Of a stretch of DNA of 64,000 nt, positions 10,501-19,200 are shown one piece after another; the first letter of the stretch is position 1, and each line of letters begins with the position of its first letter. The DNA lies in assembly GCA_000620205.1 (NCBI GenBank), contig JHVP01000005.1:1-64000 (forward strand), written 5' to 3'. A program made the translations under genes and the position numbers. The stretch is from Geodermatophilaceae bacterium URHA0031 (GTDB taxonomy: Bacteria; Actinomycetota; Actinomycetes; Mycobacteriales; Geodermatophilaceae). The notes below the pieces were generated by a model that was not told the origin of the DNA, did not search any database, and was given only the letters and a program-made list of their open reading frames with translations.

Positions 10501-10705
10501 GAGCCTTGCTGATGTCGGCGGCGGTCAGCTGAAGCAGTGCCGCCTGCAGCGGTGCAGGGGCTCCGATCAGGGCCGCGGACAGCTCACGCAGGGCGGCGTC
10601 CTGGTCGGCGTCCTGCCCGAGCGGCCAGCCGGCGCTGGGCCAGACCGGGTACGGGATGGACTCGTCACCGTGCGGACAGGCGGTAGCGGGGCGTCGAGCA
10701 GCCAT
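4502..10705 (-). CDS. Giant P-loop (STAND/AAA-like) ATPase, third gene of helicase operon
   Basis: A 2067-aa protein, ATG 10705 preceded by GGAGG. The N-terminal 230 residues are compact. An Ala/Thr/Pro-rich low-complexity linker covers about residues 470-590, followed by a long helical region. The ATPase domain sits late: Walker A GGRGLGKSALL near residue 1403, Walker B LLILLDESDRF near 1498, then a C-terminal region with winged-helix-like and helical segments. This is the pattern of NTPases that couple nucleotide binding to sensing or assembly. It follows the 818-aa gene by 88 bp, so all three are probably co-transcribed. The role is likely loading or triggering of the helicase-nuclease; I know no named family of this size and layout. 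Confidence 0.8.
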   Translation of the reverse strand: MAARRPATACPHGDESIPYPVWPSAGWPLGQDADQDAALRELSAALIGAPAPLQAALLQLTAADISKALAAIPVPSRPKVLRPLGLMINPRTIGQHLCYDVLTRLTRADDHDARHAASALTNSVMADVTIHVFPDEFAFPAAVRNVTEHWSPSLVRVAVWSNGLASVQDARMWLWASEQPWFRPDSSVAEEHIAAIAAAAKTVIAASPGFRLFGDPDQPVAALETGTDIEDTEHADATSPAPIGTQDAPGTKQPDSPPRPAADEDANFGATAASGPALAPHKRPGSDTDVPAVLRRAGEDLQQALIAAVPAAHRVLDSVLADRPPAAEDLAVLTAARTAFDHAVAALQGAGGGTSVDTGAEVQAALDGLIASTDDAPIRDQLICLRALAAPADNAMLVDALTLAQQRADALVASPAWTAADRAAAVTLATLIDLADPATEATQAMALQQQLVQTHPDLALLAVTAAQLTTTAPRPEAAPAALPSAEAQPAAEAGPSTEAAVDSPPPAESATTSTVTAEDDTAASNGAATAAVGAASTRPAAREQAAAARAADNGSAPAAARSLSSTPVTRPTPATSPATAAEPADPAGAVVSGQVTAHARLIDGVADLIGEQRFGLAAAVAEAAQWTSGQQSTLRIAALADAVRSETGAVDAALRGELIELDTAAVADDSPSALLAVASLLRAALVTGEPTTGAVLTELAARVEPNLADVAEQVGRRALQGALVVAPPLTVLADVTEVERSLRTVSDAARAMLRPRTMRFKRATDIAKTWMAADGLLGRPLTIAANDDRDGVNEVATAIRRLGDTAHVRAEIDDLDRRYKGMSGKPIEGSGRQDLVNLVQEAIQTLAAWTEAVLSLQRSSTAQTWSTGEISDMRATVLSRRDDVLAALTAQAERPDPLLAAASRAAVASLTRTFAVLEGAATLPSREPMPAFALTAELLKVPGAVADTTLGRVTVPAGTTVEQLLDAAQRTWADAIDAQVTAENFDAADYLLNSAAGHQLPGLSAHGIGTGTAAAVAAAEHAVRAELTQQHDQLSAALRRARTNNEVSEEQAGELTGLLRDADTTATRNLASVRATLDRVADLLPLYRAESARRLSERLAKLPGVEAATVDRVTRLIGTGELSTAEELIYFLEIGEDVPEVAERRDLQAFFPSVPDALPRGLTDELVAAVRSRSKVPGCDVLDFGRLSPDLAELAAVALNNWRRLANTAPEGRLHITERDLLLPALRLVGVESTRIRRLDDLPRGRDRRFIDVVDLTINGKALVPAFGSKLGGRLRVLLAWGQPSAELLLSHADQDNSDDSLLIAYFGTMSPQNRRELAQQAGASSRTAPVVVLDDAALAYLAAHGNRQMDATMSVLLPFSNINPYVSKKRGLVAEEMFYGRDAERKSVLNPDGTQLLYGGRGLGKSALLRSAGQMFESQGAPGERISLYLSLDTLSIRAGSAIGPEAIWDALLRDLVARGLITLPRRQSSRIKPHEQVRAGVLAWLEVDPRRRLLILLDESDRFFESDAPEFFETNRLKELGLSTDSRIKVVFAGLHSVQRYAKSARNGPFSHLAQRPTVIGPLRPQFATNLLTRPLQALGYRFSDDDLVNRVLAYCSYQPFLLQMFGSRLVATMHAQRGPGIPDAAPPYVITRADVVAVESHADLKADISAAFHDTLHLDPRYNVIANVLAHHAHESGLDARLSDVELREECLAWWQAGFASLDVEGFRAYLQEMVGLGVLAPNNDGRGWHLRSPNVLQMIGSKDDVVTQLVGAETVSVPDEFIALETRAELPDGRRSPLTAGQSDDVLGDHANQVRVVLGSPATGITDAAQAVRLAADLGNRFTVPMIVSRRQFEDELSGGRPGERRVVLTDLVTLALRDEACDEALTAALERRPEQPGVTRSAVIVAGPEQMSLWQRVLSDGGRTPALGTVTLRRYDRQTLRVWALDSQKFSVTERLERLLEVTGGWPMLVEKAARLVAAGVEEGEALRRVAEELASPDGAAAFVDAVGITADEELVKAFTAVLSLVDADGVALADLVAAASMGVDDGDTAVACLQALGAFDVDGDGVYRPEPLLVRSWIYRA

Positions 10706-10793
10706 GAGGCCTCCGAAGGGAGCCGGCCGGGCTGGCCGGGATGAGGTGTTGCAGGGAGTATCGCGTCGGGATCGGACAGATCTGGGTGGCGGC

Positions 10794-13250
10794 TCACGAC
10801 CCGCCGCGGGAGAAGGGCCGGACGTAGGTATAGCCGTCGGGCAGGTCGGCCGGGCCGATCAAGCCGAATCGGATCCGGTCCTCGCGGTACGCCGCCCGCG
10901 CCTCGTCCCCGGCCTCCCAACCGAGGTCGCCGATCCGGCGCAGGTGCCCGGCGACGGCGTGGGTGCGCAGGAACCGGACGTCGAGTGCCCCGGCGGGCTG
11001 GCGTGCAGCGACGGCCCGCGGCGGCCCTGCGACCGGTCGGGGCTCGTAGACGACGACTGGCACGGTGGAGGCTCCCGGCTCGGCGGGGTACCGCAGCCGC
11101 CGACGTGGGTCGACGCTGCCGACGTCGAGCCGCAGCCGGTCCGCGGTCAGCAGCTCGTCGACGGCGACGTCGAGCTCGGCTGCGCTAGCGCCGTCGGTGG
11201 CGCCGTACACCGCCGCGGGCAGATGCGCGCGGGCCAGTACCGCGCGGCCGTCCGGGTCGAGCAGGCCCATGCGGCGCACGGATCGCAAGATGCGCTGCGC
11301 GAGCGACAGCGTTCCGGTGGCCGTGCCAGTTCCAGGTGCGCCGCCGCGGCGGGGCTGTCCGGGGGCGTCGTCACGGGTGAGGATCCGGGGGTCGTAGCGG
11401 TGCTCGATCACCCGCCCGTCGACGGTGACTGGGCACTCCAGCAGGGTCGTGGTCGCACGGACGACACCGGCACCGCGGCCCCAGGTGCAGGTGAGCACGA
11501 TCCCCGGGAAGAAGTCGATCGGCCACTCGACCCCGGACAGTTGCGGGCTGCCGAACAGGTCGGCGGCGACGGCTTGGGTTTCTTCAGCCGGGTCGAGGCC
11601 AAAGCCGTCGTGGGTGAGCATCAGCCGCAGCCGGATGCCGGCCAGACCCGCGTCGCGCATCTGTGTGCCGATGATGTCGGGCAGCGGCAGCCGGCCGTCG
11701 AGCAGGTGGGTCAGCCGCATCGCGTGGGTCCAGGAGATCTGGCTGTCGGTGACGGTCAGCTCGTCGGGGTCGTCGCCCTCGGGTTCCGGCAGCGGCCCCG
11801 GCTCCGCCAGCGGTGCCAGTTCCGGCTCCTGAAGCACTTCCGGCTCGGATTCCGGCTCAGGTTCGGTTTCGGCTTCTGGGGCTTCGTCGGCTGGGGCCTG
11901 CTGCTCTGCGGACTCCGGTCCGGGCCCCGGACGTTGCTGGCTCTCGGCTGACGGCGCGGCGTCGGGCATAGTTGCCGCCCAGCCCAGGCCGAGTGGCTCG
12001 AGGACGTCGACGTCGCTGTAGATGCTTCCGGGCCGCTCGGCCCGCCACACTCCACCCCCCTGCCACGAGTCGTCCAGACGCAGGTGCACGTCGTCAGGCA
12101 GCAGGCCGGTGTTCTCGTCGGTCTCGCGGCGGGCGTAGTCGCCGATCACGGCGTTGGCGTGGCAGACCGCGACGGCGTAGCCGACGTCGATCAGTCCGGC
12201 GGTGGCATCTCGCACGGTGCGCAGCCGCGGGCCGACCGCGGTGTAGGTGATGGTGCGCTGCGGTGCCCATCGGCCAGGGCGCAGCGGCACGGCTGCGCGG
12301 GCCAACCCGGTGGCCAGGCTGGACAGGTCGTTACCGCCGAGCGGGCCGGGATCGGACAGGCGCGCTGCCAGAGAGGCGCGGGTGAACGCATACCCGTGCC
12401 ACATTCGCAGCTCCGGAAGGCTGGCCAGCGCGTCGGCGATCGTGCCGAACATCCCGGTCAGCGCGGCGGCGAGCTGGTCTTCACCGGCATCGTCGGAGAG
12501 CACCGTGGACAGCGGCAAGGGCGCGGCGGCCGACAGCAGTTGGTCGCGGCCGCGGGTGAGCAGGTACTGCGCGTAGAAGGACGACTCGTCGAGGTCGGCG
12601 TCGCGCCGGGTGGCGTAGCGGGCGTCGAGCAGCAGGTGCCCGGCAGCGTCCAGCCACTGCCCGCGCTGACGCAACCTCTGCAGCCGCGTGCTGGTGGTGG
12701 AGAAGTCCTGGCCGAACGCGTCGACGTCGGCTACGAGCCGCTCGGTGAGGACCGGGCCACCCGGCGCTGCGTCGGCGGCGCCCGGGCCTGTTGCGCCGGC
12801 AGGGGCGCCGGACAGCCAGGCGGGCACGGCGCCGTCGTCGGACAGCGCCGGATGCGCACCCTCCTTGTAGACCACCTCGGCAAACAGCGGCTGCTCGCCG
12901 GCGGCGATGTTCACCATCGCGCCGACCGGCAGCGCGTCGGTGGTCTGCCCGAAGTGAACTTGCGGGAACGCGGCGAGGTCCAGCGGCCCGCCGACGTACC
13001 CGCCGTCGGTGAGGTCATAGCCGAAATAGGCAGCGTTGAACGCCACGTTGACGTGCACCGGCCCGCGGCGGGCGGCTACCAGTGCCGACAGGTAGCGGGC
13101 CAGCCGTTCCTGATCGGCCGGGGCGGTGGCCTCCCAGCCCAGCGCCATTGCTGGGGTGAGCACGGGCTCCTGGGCGAATGGGCGCCACAGCGGCCGGCCC
13201 AGGCCGCTCCTGCTGCCCTCGGTTTCGAGCCGGTCGTCCAGATGGGTCAC
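10794..13250 (-). CDS. 818-aa protein of unknown function, second gene of helicase operon
   Basis: Start GTG 13250 overlaps the stop of the upstream helicase by 4 bp (GTGA), so the two are translationally coupled. A longer open frame to 14018 lies inside the helicase gene and is rejected. Two folded halves are separated by an acidic Pro/Glu-rich linker at about residues 430-495. The N-terminal half is alpha/beta in composition and includes FNAAYFGYDLTDGGYVGG. I see no Walker, nuclease or helicase motif, no signal peptide and no membrane segment. Its place between two giant nucleotide-dependent enzymes points to an adaptor or sensor subunit. No family was recognised. Confidence 0.8.
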   Translation of the reverse strand: MTHLDDRLETEGSRSGLGRPLWRPFAQEPVLTPAMALGWEATAPADQERLARYLSALVAARRGPVHVNVAFNAAYFGYDLTDGGYVGGPLDLAAFPQVHFGQTTDALPVGAMVNIAAGEQPLFAEVVYKEGAHPALSDDGAVPAWLSGAPAGATGPGAADAAPGGPVLTERLVADVDAFGQDFSTTSTRLQRLRQRGQWLDAAGHLLLDARYATRRDADLDESSFYAQYLLTRGRDQLLSAAAPLPLSTVLSDDAGEDQLAAALTGMFGTIADALASLPELRMWHGYAFTRASLAARLSDPGPLGGNDLSSLATGLARAAVPLRPGRWAPQRTITYTAVGPRLRTVRDATAGLIDVGYAVAVCHANAVIGDYARRETDENTGLLPDDVHLRLDDSWQGGGVWRAERPGSIYSDVDVLEPLGLGWAATMPDAAPSAESQQRPGPGPESAEQQAPADEAPEAETEPEPESEPEVLQEPELAPLAEPGPLPEPEGDDPDELTVTDSQISWTHAMRLTHLLDGRLPLPDIIGTQMRDAGLAGIRLRLMLTHDGFGLDPAEETQAVAADLFGSPQLSGVEWPIDFFPGIVLTCTWGRGAGVVRATTTLLECPVTVDGRVIEHRYDPRILTRDDAPGQPRRGGAPGTGTATGTLSLAQRILRSVRRMGLLDPDGRAVLARAHLPAAVYGATDGASAAELDVAVDELLTADRLRLDVGSVDPRRRLRYPAEPGASTVPVVVYEPRPVAGPPRAVAARQPAGALDVRFLRTHAVAGHLRRIGDLGWEAGDEARAAYREDRIRFGLIGPADLPDGYTYVRPFSRGGS

Positions 13251-16200
13251 GGCGCCACGCCGGTGGTCACCGGCACTGGGCCGGTCGTGGTCGCTGTGGC
13301 CGTCGCGGCAGCCGCGGCGGCGCGGGCCTGGTTGCGGGCCTCGCGGCGCACGTGCCCGGCTTCCCGCCACTTCGGCCCGGCCGGCAAGACGCGCCCGTCG
13401 ACTTGCAGCCGGGCCAGAGAGTCCTCGATGTCGGCCAGCCGCACCGCCGGGTTCGCGCCGAAGTACCGGCTGTTGACCAGGCCTGTGCGCAGCCGCACCC
13501 GGCGGCGGGTGGTCGGCGAGAAGTAGGTGTCCTCCCCGCGGAGTGCGCGCAGCACGTCGCGGGCGTACACCCCCGGATACACCTCCCACACCAGGCGGTA
13601 GACCTGCTCGTCCAGCCGCTGGCGGCGGTGGGCGGCGTCGGTGCGGGCGCCTGCCGGTCGCGGCCTCGGCGTTTCCAGCGCCACTGCGACGGCGGGCTTG
13701 GTCTCCCCCGCCGGCCAGGTCGGGGTGTTCCAGCACGCCGAGCATCGGTTGGCTGCGGTGGTGCAGCATCCCTCGGGCAGGTCGGCGACGCCGAAGTAGT
13801 CGGCGAACTTCCGATTGGCGCAGGTGTTGAGGTCGGTGAAGAAATCCCGCAGCAGGGCGATCTCTTGGGCTGCGCGGGCGGCCTTGCCGGTCACCTCGGT
13901 GAGGAACTGACCCGGCAGTCTGGCGGTGTGGACGGCCAGGCCGGTGACTAGCCGGCGGCTCGGGGCAGCGGAGACGTCGAGAAGCCCGCGGTCGTGCAGG
14001 TCCGCGAGCAGCTGCCACGTGCCGGCGGGGTCGTCGGCGACTGCCCGGTAGTCCGGCACGCTGGCGGTCAGATGGGTGTCGAGGCGGGCGACGTCGAGGT
14101 TGTTCCGCCGCAGCGCGCCGGGGATCTGGGCGCGGACCGGCAGGGCGAGCACTGCGGTGACCACCCGGGTGTCCAGATCGTCCGCGATGTCTGCGCTGGC
14201 GGTGCGGGGGGTGGGGGCGCCGAGCAGTTCGCCGGGCTTGACCGCGCAGTAGGGCGGGAAGTCACCCAGGTCGCTCACCGCCCGCAGCCCGGCGAGCGCG
14301 GCGAACGCTCGCACCACTCCGGACGTGTATGCGTCGTGGGTGCGGGCCTTGCGCGCCTCGTCGGGGGTGAGGTGGCCGTTGGCGAGGTCCTCACCGATGA
14401 GCGTGTCGGCGACGGTGGCGGGGACGAGCACCCCGCCGGAGGCCAGCACGGCTCGGCCCATCCGCTCCAGCAGGCCGCGAGAGAGGTCGTTGCCGGTCAT
14501 GAAGCGGACGGTGCGCAGCCCGCGGCTGGTCAGCAGCGCCAGGCCGACGTTGGCCGACCGATCCGCGTCTCGCTGCGTGTTCTGGCCGAGCTGCGGGGCC
14601 ACCCGGACGCCGGCGTCATCGCCGACGCCTTCGGCGCCGATCAAACCGGCCGGAACTTCACCGGTGCCGGCGGGGTCGGCCGGGTCGGCACCGGTGATCG
14701 CCTTGCCGGCGGCGTCACGGCCCGCGCGGCCGATCTGTTGGTAGAGCGCGGCGAGGTCGGTCGGCGCGCTGGCGCAGTAGACGGTGCGCACGTCGGGCCG
14801 GTTGACCCCGAGGCCGAAGGCGGATGTGGCGACGATGACCAGCGGCGCGAACCCCTCCTCACCCTTGCGTGGGGCCTCGCGGAACTCAGTCATCACCGCT
14901 GACTTCTCCGCCTCGGTGAGCCGGCCGTGGAACCGCCGCACCCGCACGCCGGCCTCGCCGAGGTAGTCCCGCAGATGCGCGTGCAGCGCGACGACCTCGC
15001 GGACGGTGAGGCAGTAGAAGATCGCGTGGTCCTCGACGACGTCGATGACCTCCTCGGCCAGTCCGGCGCTGATCGCTGGCCCGGCGGCGTTGATCGTGCG
15101 TCGGAAGATCGCCAGCTCGGGCCGGATCGGGTTCTCCCGCACGGTCAGCAGGGTTCCGGCGATCGCCTCCGCGGCCTCGCCGGCCGGGCCACCCGGCGCC
15201 TCGTCGGGGAGGCCGAAAACACCTTCCCGCAGCCCGGCGTGGACGGTGTGGTTGGCGGTGGCGGTCAGCGCGGTGACCGGCAGCCCGAACTCGCGGCGCA
15301 GTTCGGCGAGGAACTGCTCGACCCGGCTCATCGACGGGCGGAAGTCGTCCCACTGGACGAAGGTGTGTGCCTCGTCCAGGGCGATTCGGGTGACGGTCCC
15401 GGCCGCGACGGCGGCGCGGACGACCTCCCGGAACCGGCGTTGGCACAGCCGCTCCGGTGAGACGTACACCATTCGGATGCCGTGGTCGGCGCGGCCGAGC
15501 AGCTGGTCGGCTACCTCGGTCTTGCCGGCCCGGCTGCTGGACTCCCGCAGCGGTGCGACCAGCGCGCGGACGGCGCCGCCGATGCTGCGGTTCAGTTCCA
15601 GCGCCTGGTCGTGCATCAGCGCGACCAACGGGGAGACGACCAGCGTCACCCCGGGCAGCACCAGGGCGGGCAGTTGGAAGCAGAAGCTCTTACCGAACCC
15701 GGTGGGCATCAGGCCCAGCACGTTCTGCTCGTCGGCGACGGCGCCGATGACCGCCTGCTGGGACGGCTTGAGGGTGGCGGGCTCGTCCGACAGGTGCAGC
15801 AGCCCGCCGATGGTGGCCGCCCGGGCCAGCACCTCCTCGGCGAGGGTGCCGGCGGCGCGGAGGGCGGCGACCTGCTCGCTGCTGAGCGCCAGCTGACGGA
15901 TGCGCCGGGTCTGTGGAAGCAGCGTGTGCTCCTCCAGCGCCTCTGGGGTGGACAGCTGCCCGGCTCGCTCTGGGGTGATGAGGCCGTGGGCGGCGAAGAA
16001 CGACCAGATGCGTTCCCAGCCGTCGGTCATCGGAACGACATTGCCGCCGCCGCGCTCGCCGGTGACCGGGTCATCGCGCAGCAACCCGTCATCCAGCGAT
16101 CCGAGGAATGTCTGCCGGTATGCCCGCCGCAGCGCGGTGTGGCCGGCCAGCTTGCGGTCGCTGATGACGACGACACCGCGGTGACGTTCTGAGCGGATCA

Positions 16201-19200
16201 ACCGGCCGACGGCCTGCCGCAGCTGCAGCGCGGCCAGCGGTAGGTAGTAGTGCTCGGTGGCGATTGCGTCGGGGTCGTCGGCGTTCGCGGCCTCGGCGCG
16301 CAGGGTGATCGCGGCGCGGCGGGCCTCGATGACCGGGGCAGCGAAGGGCGCGAACGGCAGCTTGTTGATCCACACCAGCCGCAGCCGGGCCTCGTCGGAG
16401 ACGTCGACGCCCTGCCACAGGCCCTTCGTGCCGACCAGCATCCCGCCTCCGTGCTCGATGTCGGTGAACTGCCGCACGCCACGCGGGTTGCCGAGGACCA
16501 GTGCCGACAGCACCGGGGTCTCATCGGCGCGGGCACGCAGTTCGGTAGCGAGAAAGTCGGCGATCCCGCCGGCAGTGGACCGGGCGGTGGTAAGCACCAG
16601 CGCCCCGCCCTCGTGGCCGCCGCGGGTGCCCAGCGGCGCGTCGTCGGCCACGTCGACCGGGGTGATCATCTCGGTGGCGTAGCCGGCGAGCTGGTGGGCG
16701 ACGGTGCGCATCGCGCCTTCGGCCTGCTCGGCCCAGGAGGGGAAGTCTGCGAAGCAGACGAGCTCGGCCTGGTGCGCGTAGTCGAAGGGCGTAGGCAGAT
16801 GCAGCGTGGGGACGCTCGCGGTAAGCCCCAACCGGTCGCGGATGAACTGCCAGGTGCCAGCCACCCGCAGCGTCGCCGACACGTAGTAGGTGCGGGCGAA
16901 GGTGGTCAGGAACTGCTGCCAGACAGTGTCGGCGGCGAGCTCCACGGGGCTGGTCGCCACCCGGAACCGGTAGGTACGCAGCCCAGCGCGCAGCGCCTCG
17001 AGCTCTTCTGCGTACACGACCCGGTTCGAAGTTCCCGGCGGCAGCGGCCCGAGCTGGATGGGCACGGCCTGGGCGCCGTTCCCGCCGTCGTCACCGGTGT
17101 CCTGAGCGTCGTCGTCCTCGGTGTCGCCGTCGCCGTCCGAGTCCGCGTCGGAATCTGGGTCATCGTCATCGGGACCGCCGGCTTGAGAACCCGGGTCCGC
17201 GCCGGTCCCGCCGGTGGCAGCCTGCGCCGGGCTCCCCCCGTACGCAGCTGCTGGACTGGCGCCGCCGCCAGACCCACCCGTCCCCCCCGGAGCCCCCGCG
17301 CCCGCACCACCGGCAGGGGCCGGTGGTGGGCCGAGAATGCCCCCGACGTCGTCGACGATGACGCGGCCGGCCTCCCGGACCTGCGCGCACCGGGTCAACA
17401 AGCCGCGAATGCGCTCGGCTTCGAAGAAGTCCAGCGCCGGACCGTGCACGTCCAGGTAGACCGACAGCGTCCCAACCAGTGCGTCGCACTGCCCGGCCAG
17501 CCGCAACAGCAGGCCGGTGAGGGTGCGGACCTGGCCCACGCCAGAAGTGCCGGCGTACGCGCTGGCCAGGGTGACGGTGCGGGATCCGACGACGACTCCG
17601 GCGCCGGTGCCACGTGCGTCGAACGCCTGCCCCGCAACCCGTGGGAGCTGCTCGTGATCGAGCAGCAGCCCGAGGTTGTCCACCGCCTCGCCGACCGCGT
17701 GAAGTTCTGCGCTCCGCCGAGCGGTGTCAATCCATGCGGCCAGCTCGCTGAAAAGGTCCTCGACCGTGCGGTAGTCCACCGTCGTGGTAAGCGCGGAGGT
17801 CGCCGCGTCTTCCAGCTGGTGGGCCTCGTCGACGATGAGCAGCGTGTCGGGGCCCAGCCCTGCCAGGTCATCGAGATGCGCCAGCAGCAGCGCGTGGTTG
17901 GCCAACAGCAGGCGGTGCGTAGCCAGTGCCTCCCGGACGGCGTCGGTGTGCGCGGCGACCTGCGGGCCGGCGTCGGCTGGGTATTCCCCGTTGCTCGCCT
18001 GGCTGAGCGACTCCAGCCACACCGGCAGCGCGCGGCCGGCGTACCCGGTGAAGAACGCCGGCACGTCCACTGCGTCGACCGAGTGCGCCGCCCAGGCGCG
18101 CACGACGTCGGTCGAGGCACGCAGCCGGAGGGTGAGGTACACCAGCAGTTCACGGAACGCTGGGCGGGCCAGGAACCGGTTGCGCGCCCCTGGCCGGGAC
18201 GCGCGGCGGACCTCGAGGGCGGTTGCGTCGGCGAGCACCACGGTCAGCGCGCGCAGCGACAGCCGGTTGCTCTGTCCCTTGACCACGTCGCTGGCCTCGA
18301 GCAGGCCAGGCACGACTCCGTCCAGGCGTGCGACGTCATCTGCCAGCTGCGCCTGCAGCTGCTTGGTAAAGGTGGTGATGATCGCGGTGCGCTCGGGCGC
18401 GCCGGCCAGCCAGTCCAGAGCAGCGGCCAGCACGGCGAAGCTCTTGCCGGTGCCAGTGGGGGCCTCCACCAGCGCCGGCACGCCGGCGTCAGCCCAGCCG
18501 TGCAGCGCGGTGGTCATCTGCTCCTGCGCCGGGCGCCGCTTGGCGGCCGATCCGTGGGACACCGCCGCCAGCAGCACCGGGTCCACCCGACCGTCGGGGC
18601 CGCGAAGTGCTTCCTCGACGGTCAGCTGGTTGCGGCCGACGGCTGCAGCCGGCGACGTGCCGGCCGGGACGCGGCGGGGCGTGTGCCCGGCAAGCATCCC
18701 GCCGAGGACCGTGGCGACGTCCCCGAGGGTGTGGGTGCGGACCGATGCGTGCAGCTCTCCAGGAGCTGCTCTGCGCGCGGCCGCCGCCAGGTGCCGGGCG
18801 AGCGTCCAGGCCGGAGAGTCCGCGCACACGGAGGCGATGATGTCGGTCAGGTCGGCCGGGAGGCTGGCGACCTCCGCACCGCCGTGAATCAGCAGCCTAG
18901 CCAGCAGTTCGGCGTCGTCGCCGGCGTCGTGCCACCCCAGCCCGGTGCGGTCGACGCCGAGGGCGTCGGCGAGCTCAGCCAGCCGGTGGCTGTCCGCGGT
19001 CGGCCACAGCGCCAGCGCGAGGTAGTACGCGTCGACCTGGGCCGGCGCCAGGGTCGGTAGATCCTCGCGTTCGTAGGCGTCGGCCAGCAGCGGGAAGTCG
19101 GCCTCGGTGCCGTTGTAGGTGACGACCATGTCGGCGTCGGCGGTGTAGGCGTGCAGCGCCAGCAGCGCGGTGGCCGGGGTAACGGCCGCGGCGGCGTGCC

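Noticed and set aside
10794..14018. 1074-aa frame for the middle gene of the giant operon
   Set aside because: Its first 256 codons lie inside the helicase coding region in another frame and are Arg/Pro-rich. The GTGA overlap at 13247-13250 gives the natural start.
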